Below, piece by piece: positions 51,600-60,246 of a DNA stretch of 64,000 bases; position 1 is the first letter of the stretch; every line of letters starts with the position of its first letter. The stretch is from assembly GCF_900090225.1 (NCBI RefSeq), contig NZ_FMHY01000002.1:3906001-3970000 (forward strand). The letters run 5' to 3'. Both the position numbers and the translations under genes were made by a program. The notes beneath the pieces are model-generated. The model saw only the letters and a program-made list of their open reading frames with translations, was not told the origin of the DNA and did no database searches. Source of the DNA: Micromonospora eburnea (GTDB taxonomy: Bacteria; Actinomycetota; Actinomycetes; Mycobacteriales; Micromonosporaceae).

Positions 51600-52304
51600 A
51601 TGACACTGCTGGAGAGGCCGCGGACGGGCACCAGACGTTGGCTCGCCCGCACCGCCCTGGCGCTGCTCGTCACCACCGCCACCACGTTGGGCCTGGCGGC
51701 ACCGGCTCTCGCCGCCACCGGCACCGTCCAGGCGGCCGGCGGGCTAAACGTCCGCTCCGGTCCGGGCACCGGGTACTCGGTGGTGGGCAGCGTGGCCGAC
51801 GGAGCCTCGGTCAGCATCGCCTGCCAGACGACCGGCGACTGGGTCAACGGCAACTGGGGCGCCACGAACATCTGGGACCGGCTGTCCAGCGGAGGGTACG
51901 TCTCCGACGGCTTCGTCTACACCGGCAGCAACGGCCAGGTGGCGCCGAGCTGCTCCAACAGCCGCGCCGACAACGCGGTCGCCTGGTACGAGGCCCGGCT
52001 CGGCTCCACCGCGTACGAGGGCTACTGCGAGATGGCGGCCGAGAACGCGTACGGCCGGACCGGGATCTACGCCTCGGCGATGGCGGACTGGAACGACGCG
52101 GTCGCCAGGGGCACCGCCCACCGCGGCGACCTGAACGCGCCCCGCGGCGCCCTGGTCTTCTGGAACATCAGCGCCCCGTACGGGCACGTCGGCATCTCCC
52201 GTGGGGACGGCACCTTCGTGGCGACCAGCGTGAACGGGCGGATCGGGTCGGCCTGGCTGCCGTACTACGCCAACTACCTCGGCTGGAGCTGGCCGAACTT
52301 CTGA
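51600..52304 (+). CDS. Exported SH3 plus CHAP/NlpC-like cell wall protein
   Basis: A 234-residue exported protein. Signal peptide residues ~1-39 (WLARTALALLVTTATTLGLAAPALA). A bacterial SH3 domain follows (about 41-105: VQAAGGLNVRSGPGTGYSVVGSVADGASVSIACQTTGDWVNG). The C-terminal domain (about 120-234) has Cys in EGYCEMAAENAYG and His in YGHVGISRGDG, spaced as in CHAP/NlpC-P60-type cysteine peptidases or amidases acting on peptidoglycan. The ATG has GGAG about 8 bases upstream. It is divergent from the HTH-NBR1 regulator. A cell wall hydrolase role is inferred from SH3 plus the Cys/His pattern; the third catalytic residue is not obvious. Confidence 0.82.
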   Translation: MTLLERPRTGTRRWLARTALALLVTTATTLGLAAPALAATGTVQAAGGLNVRSGPGTGYSVVGSVADGASVSIACQTTGDWVNGNWGATNIWDRLSSGGYVSDGFVYTGSNGQVAPSCSNSRADNAVAWYEARLGSTAYEGYCEMAAENAYGRTGIYASAMADWNDAVARGTAHRGDLNAPRGALVFWNISAPYGHVGISRGDGTFVATSVNGRIGSAWLPYYANYLGWSWPNF

Positions 52305-52330
52305 CCCCGCACCGGATCGGGACCCGGACG

Positions 52331-52367
52331 CGTCGACGCCCTGACCACGTGGGTCAGGGCGTCGACG
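52331..52367. terminator. Hairpin terminator between SH3/CHAP and methyltransferase genes
   Basis: A perfect 16-bp stem (52331-52346 with 52352-52367) and a 5-base loop lie between two convergent genes. Confidence 0.8.
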
Positions 52368-52436
52368 TCGGTGCGCCCAGCCCTGCCCGGCACTCCCCCG
52401 CTGGCCGAGCCGGCGCCTGTCGCGCCGTCCCCGGGC

Positions 52437-53102
52437 TCAGCGCCGCTCGTGGCGACGGACCAGGACGACGTGGTCGACGAGGCTGCCCGTCTGCCCGTCC
52501 GGCCCGGTGCCCGTCCGGTGCGCGGCACCGAGCCGGTCGGTGTGCCAGCCGTCGGGGTCGAGGTCGAGCGCGGCCAGGATCTCCTCCGGGCTGGCGAAAC
52601 GGGCGTGCGGGTGGCTCTCGCGGGCCCACGGCGGCGGCGCGCCGTGCTCGACAACCAGGAGCCGACCGCCGGGCGCGACCGCCCGCGCCGCCGCGCGCAG
52701 CACGGCCTCCCGGGGCAGTTCCAGCGGGGACTGGAGGAACTGCGCCGAGACCAGGTCGTACCGGCCGGCCGGGAAGGTCCGGGTCAGGTCGTGGCGGGCC
52801 ACGGTGATCCGGGAGGCCACGCCGGCCCGGGCCGCCGCGGCGCCGAGCCGGCCCAGGGCGGTGGCCGAGACGTCGACGGCGGTGACCCGCCAGCCGCGCC
52901 CGGCCAGCCAGATCGCGTCGCCTCCCTCACCGCAGCCCAGGTCGAGCGCAGCGCCGGGCGGCAGCGGGTCCACCACCTCGGCCAGGACGGCGTTGACCCG
53001 GCCGCTCCACACCTGGTCGCGCCGCTGATACAGCTCGTCCCAGAATTGGGCGGTGGTTGCGTCCACCGCCGGTTCCACCGGGTCCGCCCCGCGCTCGGTC
53101 AT
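52437..53102 (-). CDS. Class I SAM-dependent methyltransferase
   Basis: A 221-residue methyltransferase. Motif I ALDLGCGEGGDAIWLAGRGWRVTAVDVSATAL, motif II-like RYDLVSAQFLQSPLELP and motif III APGGRLLVVEHGAPPPW are classic. WSGRVNAVLAEVVDPLPPG before motif I resembles the TehB/thiopurine-type group acting on small molecules or tellurite. The ATG at 53102 has GGAGGGG upstream; the longer frame to 53201 does not. Substrate is unknown. It lies on the same strand as the GNAT remnant and sigma factor gene but no operon is evident. Confidence 0.88.
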   Translation of the reverse strand: MTERGADPVEPAVDATTAQFWDELYQRRDQVWSGRVNAVLAEVVDPLPPGAALDLGCGEGGDAIWLAGRGWRVTAVDVSATALGRLGAAAARAGVASRITVARHDLTRTFPAGRYDLVSAQFLQSPLELPREAVLRAAARAVAPGGRLLVVEHGAPPPWARESHPHARFASPEEILAALDLDPDGWHTDRLGAAHRTGTGPDGQTGSLVDHVVLVRRHERR

Positions 53103-53248
53103 GTTCCCCTCCTCGCCGGCGGACGACTGCCGCCCCGCCCCGGCGATGGTGCTCCGCCGCGCCACGGGCGGCAAGGATCTTTGCCGGTTCGGCAAACGCA
53201 CGGGTGGTTGGGCCTGGCCACCGGTTGCTGCGGCGCGCCGCTGTGGGA

Positions 53249-53413
53249 TCAGCGGACGATGACCAGGTTGGCCATGTCGACCACCGGCCGGTAACCGGCC
53301 ACGACCGTGCTCACCACCGGGGCGGCGGCCAGGTGCTCACCCGCCGCGGCAAGGAACTCTCCCGGATCCGTGCAGAACCACAGGCTCGGTCCGGCCGTCG
53401 AGGTCGCGCTCAT
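53249..53413 (-). pseudogene. GNAT acetyltransferase remnant with large in-frame internal deletion
   Basis: A 54-codon ORF whose first ~38 residues (PSLWFCTDPGEFLAAAGEHLAAAPVVSTVVA) look like the start of a GNAT acetyltransferase and whose last ~16 (GYRPVVDMANLVIVR) look like the end (normally NPVSNxIYxxIGYRPVxDxxxxxF). The whole central acetyl-CoA-binding part, about 200 residues, is missing, yet the frame stays open. The simplest reading is an in-frame deletion. There is no good ribosome site. A genuine micropeptide is the alternative. Confidence 0.55.
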
Positions 53414-53471
53414 CCACACAAGCTATCCACTCCGATTCACTGAACCTGTCAACCTGGTGTTTCGACGGGCG

Positions 53472-54701
53472 CTAGCGCAGCTGGTCGCGGCGGCGGGTCA
53501 GGTAGGCGATCTCGGCGGTGTTGCCCGCCAGCTCGATGGCTCTGTCGTATGCCGCGCGCGACATATGGCTGCGGCCCAGGCGGCGCAGCAGGTCGGCGCG
53601 GGTTGCGTGGTAGGCGTGATAGCCGGCCAACCTGTCGTCGAGACGATCGACGGCCGCCAGTGCCACCTCCGGGCCGTCGAGCTCGGCGACTGCGACGGCT
53701 CGGTTGAGGGCGATGATCGGCGAGGGGTCGAGGCGGACGAACCGGTCGTAGAGGGCGACGACCTGCGACCAGTCGGTGTCGCGTACGTCGCGGGCGGAGG
53801 TGTGTACGGCATTGATCGCGGCGAGGATCTGGTAGCGACCCGGAGCCACCCCGGCGGCCACCCGTTCACGGACCAGCCGATGACCCTCGGCGATCAGCGT
53901 CGTGTCCCAGGCCCCTCGGTCCTGCTCGCCGAGGGGGATGAGTTCGCCGCTCGCCGAGACCCGGGCGGTGCGGCGGGCCTCGGTGAGGAGCATCAGCGCC
54001 AGCAGCCCGGCCACCTCGCCGTCGTCGGGCATGAGGGCGTGGATCAGGCGGGTGAGCCGGATCGCCTCGGCGGTCAGGTCGTGACGTACGGGATCGGTGT
54101 CGGGGCCGGTCGCCAGGTAGCCCTCGTTGAAGACGAGGAGGAGGACGGCGAGTACGCCGGAGACGCGTGCCGGGAGATCCTCCGCGGTCGGCACCCGATA
54201 AGGGATCCGAGCCGCCTTGATCTTGGCCTTGGCGCGGGTGATCCGCTGCCCCACGGTGTTCTCCCGCACCAGGAAGGCGCGGGCGATCTCGGCCACGGTC
54301 AGGCCACCGACCAGGCGCAACGCCAGCGCCACCCGGGTCTCCATCGCGAGCGCCGGGTGACAGCAGGTGAAGATCAGCCGGAGCCGATCGTCGTCGATCG
54401 CGCCGAGAGGCTCGGGCGGGGCGTCGTACAACAGCTGAGCCTCCTTCTGTTTGTCGGCGCGCTTGGTCTCGCGCCGGATCTGGTCGATGGCCTTGCGGTT
54501 GGCGGTGGTGGTCAGCCAGGCGCCGGGGTTGGGCGGCACGCCGTCCTCCGGCCACCGCACGACGGCGGCCGCGAACGCCTCGGCCGCCGCCTCCTCGGCG
54601 ATGTCGAGGTCACCGAAACGCCTGGTCAGGGCCGCGACCACCCGGGCCCACTCCTCGTGGTGGGCCCGGGTGATCGCCGCCCTGACGTCGGCCGCGCTCA
54701 C
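53472..54701 (-). CDS. ECF42-type RNA polymerase sigma factor with C-terminal extension
   Basis: A 409-residue sigma factor. Region 2 (HEEWARVVAALTRRFGDLDIAEEAAAEAFAAAVVRWPEDGVPPNPGAWL) and region 4 (TRVALALRLVGGLTVAEIARAFLVRENTVGQRITRAKAKI) are clear. About 200 residues follow region 4, with TPR-like helices (ARDVRDTDWSQVVALYDRFVRL, ALNRAVAVAELDGPEVAL, RADLLRRLGR). This layout, plus an adjacent DGPF protein gene, defines the ECF42 group, which has no anti-sigma factor and is thought to be controlled through its C-terminal domain. The GTG start overlaps the DGPF gene's stop (GTGA), implying coupled synthesis. Confidence 0.93.
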   Translation of the reverse strand: MSAADVRAAITRAHHEEWARVVAALTRRFGDLDIAEEAAAEAFAAAVVRWPEDGVPPNPGAWLTTTANRKAIDQIRRETKRADKQKEAQLLYDAPPEPLGAIDDDRLRLIFTCCHPALAMETRVALALRLVGGLTVAEIARAFLVRENTVGQRITRAKAKIKAARIPYRVPTAEDLPARVSGVLAVLLLVFNEGYLATGPDTDPVRHDLTAEAIRLTRLIHALMPDDGEVAGLLALMLLTEARRTARVSASGELIPLGEQDRGAWDTTLIAEGHRLVRERVAAGVAPGRYQILAAINAVHTSARDVRDTDWSQVVALYDRFVRLDPSPIIALNRAVAVAELDGPEVALAAVDRLDDRLAGYHAYHATRADLLRRLGRSHMSRAAYDRAIELAGNTAEIAYLTRRRDQLR

Positions 54702-55021
54702 TGGAACGGCCGCACCTCGACCTTCCGATTGCAGGCCTTCGACCCCTCGGCGGCGAGCTTGAGCGCCACGTCGAGGTCGGGGGCCTCCATGATCCAGAAG
54801 CCGGCGAGGTACTCCTTCGACTCGATGAAGGGTCCGTCGGTGAACAGGGCCTCGCCGCCCCGGTTGTCGATGACGGTGGCCGTGCTGGGCGAGCCGAGGC
54901 CGCCGGCGAAGACCCGGTGGCCCCCGGCGTCGAGCCGTTCGTTGAACGCGCTGATGGCAGCCATCTCGTCCGGCGTGGCGGAGGTGCCGCTGTCGTGGAT
55001 CACGGAAACCAGGTACCGCAT
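54698..55021 (-). CDS. YCII/DGPF-domain protein, partner of the sigma factor
   Basis: A 107-residue YCII-related protein. The eponymous DGPF motif is visible in FTDGPFIESKEYLAGFWIMEAPDLDVALKLA, and the fold begins RYLVSVIHD. DGPF proteins are the conserved neighbours of ECF41/42 sigma factors and may be modulators or targets. ATG 55021 is used: AGGAG lies 12 bases upstream, and an in-frame ATG at 55033 is too close to that site. It is the first gene of a two-gene operon, ending in a four-base overlap with the sigma factor start. Confidence 0.9.
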   Translation of the reverse strand: MRYLVSVIHDSGTSATPDEMAAISAFNERLDAGGHRVFAGGLGSPSTATVIDNRGGEALFTDGPFIESKEYLAGFWIMEAPDLDVALKLAAEGSKACNRKVEVRPFQ

Positions 55022-55278
55022 CGTGTGGATCATCTCCTGTGGCTCAGGCGCCCCTCGTGGGCAGCCTCTCACCTTGCTACGAACACCTCCGCCCCGATCC
55101 GACACCGCCTCCCGGATTTCTCTCGAAAATCTCCGGTGGGCCGGGTTGTCCGCGAGCCGACGAGATTCCCCTCCCGCCGGCTCGGAAATTCTGGCCTGCG
55201 TTGCGCAACGAATCGGCTACCCAGCGCGTCTCTACAAGAGACGGTCAAAGCGGACCGTCCAGGTGAACGGGGAGGCGT

Positions 55279-58200
55279 ATGCGATCCAGCAGAAGCAGAA
55301 GAGCGTTGCTGGCCGGGGGAATCGCCGTCGCACTGCTGACGGCCGCGCCCGGCACCGCGGGCGCCCGGCAGGCGGCCGCACCACAGGCGGTCAGGGCGGC
55401 GACCGCCACCGCCAAGGCCCAGACGGTCACGCTGATAACCGGTGACCGGGTGACCGTGTTCGGCGATGGCCGCCTCAGCGTCACGCCGCGCAAGGGCGTC
55501 ACGTACCACAGCTACCGCACCGAGGATCACCGGTACGTCATCCCGTCCGACGCGGTGCCGCTGCTGCGGGCCGACCGGCTCGACCGGCGACTGTTCGACC
55601 TCACCGAACTGCTCGCGGCACAGGCCACGCGTCCGTCGTCACTCGGGCTGGTCGTCTCCGGGACCGCCACCGCGCCCGGCCTGTCCGCGCAGCGGCGACT
55701 GCCGGCGGTACGGGGCTTCGCCGCCGAGGCGGCCACCGAGACGCTCGCCTCCCGCTGGGAGGCGACCCGCACCGGCCTGAAGGCCGGCAAGATCTGGCTC
55801 GACGCCGTACGCCGGCCGGCGCTGGACCAGAGCGTCCCGCTGATCGGCGCGCCCGAGGCCTGGTCGGCCGGCTTCGACGGCGCCGGGGTCCGCGTCGCGG
55901 TGCTCGACACGGGCATCGACGTCGCGCACCCCGACCTGGCCGGGAAGGTCTCGGCCCGGCAAAACTTCACCGACGGCGAGGAGGACGACCGCGACCACGT
56001 CGGCCACGGCACCCATGTCGCGTCCACCATCGCGGGCAGCGGCGCCGCCTCCGACGGGAGGTACCGGGGTGTCGCGCCCGGCGCGTCGCTGCTCGACGGC
56101 AAGGTCTGCGCCGAGTTCGGGTGCCTGGAGTCCTGGATCGTGGCGGGCATGCAGTGGGCCGCCGAGTCCGGGGCGGACGTCGTCAACATGAGCCTCGGCG
56201 GACCGAACACCCCCGAGGTCGACCCGCTGGAGGAGGCCGTCAACGCCCTGACCGCGCAGCACGGCACGCTCTTCGTCATCGCGGCGGGCAACGACGGCGG
56301 GGACGAGACCGTCGGTTCCCCGGCGACCGCCGAGGCCGCGCTGGCCGTCGCGGCGTTCACCAAGTCCGACGAGCTCGCCGACTTCTCCAGCCGGGGCCCC
56401 AGCGCCGACGGCTGGGCGGTCAAGCCCGAGATCGCCGCGCCCGGCGTCGACATCGTCGCGGCGCGTAGCAAGGACGGGTTCCTCGGCGAACCGGGGCAGC
56501 TCTACATGCCGCTGGACGGCACGTCGATGGCGACGCCGCACGTCGCGGGCGCGGCGGCGTTGCTGAGCCAGGCCCATCCGCAGTGGAATGCGGCGCAGCT
56601 CAAGGCGGCGCTCATGGCCTCGGCCAAGCCGTCGAGCGGCGTCGGCGTGTTCGCGCAGGGCGCGGGTCGGGTGGACGTGGCCCGAGCGGTCACCCAGCAG
56701 GTCACGACGACTCCGACGTCGGTGACCTTCGGGATGCAGGACTGGCCGCACGACGAGGACGAGGTGCGCAGCGACGTCGTCACCTACCACAACGGCGGCA
56801 GCGCGGCGGTGACCCTGCGGCTCGCGCTGACCACCGACGCGCCGGCCGGGATCTTCTCGCTCAGCGCCGACACGGTCACCGTGCCGGCCGGCGGGCAGGC
56901 GTCGGTGACGCTCACCGCCGACACCCGCGCGGGCGGCGACGTGACCGGTGGTCTCGGCGGTCAGGTCACCGCGACCGCGGCCGGCGTCTCCGTGCAGACA
57001 CCCTTCGGCGTGGTCCGCGACGAGCTCAAGCACGCGGTGAAGGTCATCGCGACCGAGCACGACGGCGACCCGGCCGAGAACGCGCTCACGGTGATCATGC
57101 GCAAGGACCGGAGCCGGGAGTACGTGGCCTTCGGCCCGACCAACGACCTGCGCCTGCCCCCGGGCGAGTACTTCGCCTTCACCTGGGTCGACGAACAGGT
57201 CGGGGACACCTTCCGCACCTCGCAACTGCTGTATCCGAAGCTGACCGTGAGTGGGCCGCAGACGGTGTCGATGGACGCCCGTGGCGCGAAGGGCTTCGAC
57301 GTCACGATCCCCGAGCCGGACGCGGTGCCGCTGCTGGTGTCCTACGACGCGACCTACACCGACAGCGAGAACTCCAGCCAGGGCGTCGGGGTCCTGGCCA
57401 TGGACTTCGCCTCGATCTTCACCAAGCTGGTCGGGCCCAAGCCGACGAAGGGCCTGAGCTCCCAGCTGACCGCCACCCTGGCCAAGGTCAACGAAAACGA
57501 CAATCCGGCCAGCAGCCCGTACGTCTACAACGTCGGCTGGCACAGCAAGAACGACCTGCTCGGCGGGCTGGTCAAGCACCTGCGGCCGAAGGACTTCGCC
57601 ACCGTGACGGCCGCACACGCGGCGGTGGTGCCGGGCAGCAACGGCGTGAAACTGGCCTTCCTCACACCATCAGACACCCCCGGCGGCGGCTGGGCGGTCG
57701 GCTGGCCCACCCCACTCCCGTTCACCCGCACCGAGTTCTACGCGGGTGACGCGCCGTGGCAGAACGAGTTCATGGCGGAGCTGCCGGCCGAGGGCGACGA
57801 GTGGGCGGAGACGCTGAGCGACCACGGCGCGCCGGCCACGTACCGGGCCGGGAAGACGTACCAGGAACAGTGGAACCAGGGTGTGTTCGGGCCGAGCGTG
57901 GCGCCGATGTTCCCCGGCGACATGCCGGCGCTGCGCGAGGGCGACACCATGTCCCTCGTGCCCGGGCTGCTCGGCGACGGCCAGGGCCGGGCCGGCTTCG
58001 GGCAGTACACCTCGGGGCACGGCGCGGTCTACCGCGACGGCAAGCTGATCGCCGAGTCCACCCGGGGTCCGCAGGTGTACGCCGAGGACGTGGACCCGGC
58101 CGCGGCGACGTTCCGTTTCGACGGCAGCCTGGAACGCGACGCGCGCCTGAGCACCAGGGTGTCGGTGAGCTGGACCTTCCGCTCGGCGCACACCGCCGAG

Positions 58201-58524
58201 CCGAGGGCGCTGCCGCTGACCGCGGTCAGTTTCGCGCCGCCGCTCGACGAGCACAACGTCGGCCGGGCCGGCGGCGTGGGCGTCTACCCGGCCACGATCA
58301 CCCAGACCGCGGGCTCGGGACCGCTCGTCAAGCTGACCGTGCAGGTGTCGTACGACGACGGGAAGAGCTGGCGGAAGGTGCCGGTGCTGAAGCACGCCGG
58401 ATCGTGGCAGGTGCAGGTGCCGCACCCGGCGGCGGGCGGTTTCGTGTCGCTCAGGGCGTCGGGTACGGACGCGAAGGGCAACACCTTCGACCAGACCGTC
58501 ATCCGGGCGTACGAGCTGCGCTGA
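55279..58524 (+). CDS. Secreted S8 (subtilisin-like) serine peptidase
   Basis: A 1081-residue secreted subtilase. Signal peptide residues ~1-29 (RRALLAGGIAVALLTAAPGTAGA), propeptide to about 190, then the catalytic domain: Asp210 (VRVAVLDTGIDVAHPD), His243 (VGHGTHVAST), oxyanion Asn in IAAGNDGG, and Ser416 (DGTSMATPHVAGAA). From ~480 on there are beta-sandwich domains of the type seen in large streptomycete subtilases. The ATG has GGGGAGG upstream, five bases away. It degrades extracellular proteins for nutrition; the long tail may bind substrates or the wall. A hairpin follows. Confidence 0.95.
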   Translation: MRSSRSRRALLAGGIAVALLTAAPGTAGARQAAAPQAVRAATATAKAQTVTLITGDRVTVFGDGRLSVTPRKGVTYHSYRTEDHRYVIPSDAVPLLRADRLDRRLFDLTELLAAQATRPSSLGLVVSGTATAPGLSAQRRLPAVRGFAAEAATETLASRWEATRTGLKAGKIWLDAVRRPALDQSVPLIGAPEAWSAGFDGAGVRVAVLDTGIDVAHPDLAGKVSARQNFTDGEEDDRDHVGHGTHVASTIAGSGAASDGRYRGVAPGASLLDGKVCAEFGCLESWIVAGMQWAAESGADVVNMSLGGPNTPEVDPLEEAVNALTAQHGTLFVIAAGNDGGDETVGSPATAEAALAVAAFTKSDELADFSSRGPSADGWAVKPEIAAPGVDIVAARSKDGFLGEPGQLYMPLDGTSMATPHVAGAAALLSQAHPQWNAAQLKAALMASAKPSSGVGVFAQGAGRVDVARAVTQQVTTTPTSVTFGMQDWPHDEDEVRSDVVTYHNGGSAAVTLRLALTTDAPAGIFSLSADTVTVPAGGQASVTLTADTRAGGDVTGGLGGQVTATAAGVSVQTPFGVVRDELKHAVKVIATEHDGDPAENALTVIMRKDRSREYVAFGPTNDLRLPPGEYFAFTWVDEQVGDTFRTSQLLYPKLTVSGPQTVSMDARGAKGFDVTIPEPDAVPLLVSYDATYTDSENSSQGVGVLAMDFASIFTKLVGPKPTKGLSSQLTATLAKVNENDNPASSPYVYNVGWHSKNDLLGGLVKHLRPKDFATVTAAHAAVVPGSNGVKLAFLTPSDTPGGGWAVGWPTPLPFTRTEFYAGDAPWQNEFMAELPAEGDEWAETLSDHGAPATYRAGKTYQEQWNQGVFGPSVAPMFPGDMPALREGDTMSLVPGLLGDGQGRAGFGQYTSGHGAVYRDGKLIAESTRGPQVYAEDVDPAAATFRFDGSLERDARLSTRVSVSWTFRSAHTAEPRALPLTAVSFAPPLDEHNVGRAGGVGVYPATITQTAGSGPLVKLTVQVSYDDGKSWRKVPVLKHAGSWQVQVPHPAAGGFVSLRASGTDAKGNTFDQTVIRAYELR

Positions 58525-58532
58525 TCACCGTA

Positions 58533-58571
58533 GGAAGGGGGCCCTGGCGGGCGGCCGTCGGGGCCCCTTCC
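58533..58571. terminator. Hairpin terminator after the subtilase gene
   Basis: GGAAGGGG (58533-58540) pairs with CCCCTTCC (58564-58571), the stem continuing with near-complementary GCCC/GGGG. It lies between two convergent genes. Confidence 0.65.
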
Positions 58572-58591
58572 CGTGTGTGGCGGGTGACCGG

Positions 58592-59968
58592 TCAGCGTGC
58601 CCGCCGGTTGGCCCGCAGGGCACCGAGCAGCACACCGGGGGTGGCCAGCGACCGTGGGTGCGTACGCATGGACACGACCGCGTTGAACCGCCGCGCGATC
58701 GACACGTCCGTGGTGGTCGCCGTGACGATCTGCCGGCTGGCCCAGCTGGAGAACCGGTAGCCGCGCGGGTAGGGCCCGTCGACGTGCGGCAACGCCAGGT
58801 CGGCGGAGGTGGACATCGACCAGGCGGCGTCGACCACCACCTTCTGCAGGGCGAAGAACCGGCGCGCCGGCACGCCCGGATCCGGGCCGGATCGCAGGTA
58901 CGCCGACAGGCAGGCCGCGTGCAGGGTCGCCGCGGTCATCCCCTGCCCGTACACCGGGTTGAACGACGCGACGGCGTCACCGACACTGACCAGCCCGGCC
59001 GGCAGCCGCCGCACCGCGTGGAACTGCCGTCGCCGGCTGTCGGCGTGGCGGTAGGTCTGGACGTCACCGAGCATCTCGTTGCCGGCGACCTCGCCGAACT
59101 CCGGTGGGAACTGCTCCCGCAGCCGGCGTACGAAATCCTCCGGGGTGCGCCCCGGCCGGTTCTCCCCGTACCCGGCCATCATGGCCATCCACCGGCCGTC
59201 CTCGACGGCGAAGAACGCGGCACCGGCCACGTCCGACGACAGCCTCGGACTGTGCAGCGCCAGGACGAGCGCCGGGTCCGGGTTCGTCTGGGGGCGCCGG
59301 AACAGCGCCGTCGCGTAGTTCAGGTTCACGGTCATCCGCCGGGTGACGGGACGGTCCCAGCCGGCCTGCTCCAGCCACTCGGACAGCCGGCTCGACCGCC
59401 CCATGGCGTCCACCACGAGATCACCGGACGCCACGCCCGGCACCCCACCGACGTCGTAACGGACCCCGCTGGTCACGGCGCCGTCGAACACGAGACCCGT
59501 GGCGCGGGCGGTGACCGCCCTGACGTTGGGCAGTCGGAGCACGTGCTGGCGGATCAGACCTTCCAGGAGGGGCCGGCTACCCGTCAGGCTGTCCGCGTCG
59601 TCGGGTACCACCACCTTCAGCCGGCCGTCGAGATAGTTTCGCCGGGCCGCGGGCGGGGCCTCCACCGCCCCCTGGGCCAACGCCTGTTCGCGGAACCCGG
59701 GGAGCAGGCGTTCGAGCTGGAGGAAGCCGCCGGGCAGCAGCGCGTGCAGTTGCGTCCCCTGCGGCACACCGGGCCGACCGCCGTGTGCCCGCAGGTCGTC
59801 CCGGTCGATGACGACGACGCTCTCCGCGTGGTCGGACAGCACCCGGGCGGCCAGCATCCCGGCGACGCTGCCGCCGAGCACGATCGCCTTGCCGAGGACC
59901 GGGTACGCCTGATCGGGTGGTCGCACCGCGTTCAGCGCGGCGAACACCCGGGCCGGGGAGCGGAACAT
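58592..59968 (-). CDS. FAD-dependent oxidoreductase (hydroxylase/halogenase-like)
   Basis: A 458-residue flavoprotein. The FAD motif is AIVLGGSVAGMLAARVLSDHAESVVVIDRDDL, the DG-like motif is GDLVVDAMGRSSRLSEWLEQAGW, and the GD motif is LVSVGDAVASFNPVYGQGMTAATLHAACL. It belongs to the monooxygenase-like group often found in secondary metabolism or in detoxification; the halogenase-specific WxWxIP motif is absent. ATG 59968 is chosen because TTGGAGAG lies 7 bases upstream; an extension to 60139 does not have one. Substrate unknown. It is divergent from a trypsin-like protease with no obvious functional link. Confidence 0.85.
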   Translation of the reverse strand: MFRSPARVFAALNAVRPPDQAYPVLGKAIVLGGSVAGMLAARVLSDHAESVVVIDRDDLRAHGGRPGVPQGTQLHALLPGGFLQLERLLPGFREQALAQGAVEAPPAARRNYLDGRLKVVVPDDADSLTGSRPLLEGLIRQHVLRLPNVRAVTARATGLVFDGAVTSGVRYDVGGVPGVASGDLVVDAMGRSSRLSEWLEQAGWDRPVTRRMTVNLNYATALFRRPQTNPDPALVLALHSPRLSSDVAGAAFFAVEDGRWMAMMAGYGENRPGRTPEDFVRRLREQFPPEFGEVAGNEMLGDVQTYRHADSRRRQFHAVRRLPAGLVSVGDAVASFNPVYGQGMTAATLHAACLSAYLRSGPDPGVPARRFFALQKVVVDAAWSMSTSADLALPHVDGPYPRGYRFSSWASRQIVTATTTDVSIARRFNAVVSMRTHPRSLATPGVLLGALRANRRAR

Positions 59969-60246
59969 TCGGGCTCTCCAAGGGGTGCGACGTGTGCTGC
60001 CTGTTCCCGTACGTGCAATCGGCCGAGGCGCACCACGGCCGGCGGCGCCGGCCGGGCGGCATGGCGCCCGGCGATCGTCGCACGGGCGCCGGGCAGCGAC
60101 CCAGCACAATGTGGAGTTTCCGTCAGCGATCGTTGGCAACGAGTGGGCTGTTCGTACGGCCGTACCCGCACGATCCGGCCGTCACCGCGCCCGTCCGGTG
60201 GCCCAGACCTTCCGCAGAGCGTGCCGACGGGGCAGGATGATCCGGC

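Noticed and set aside
55639..57618. 659-codon minus-strand frame opposite the subtilase
   Set aside because: Antisense shadow of a gene with an intact catalytic triad; no motifs or ribosome site.
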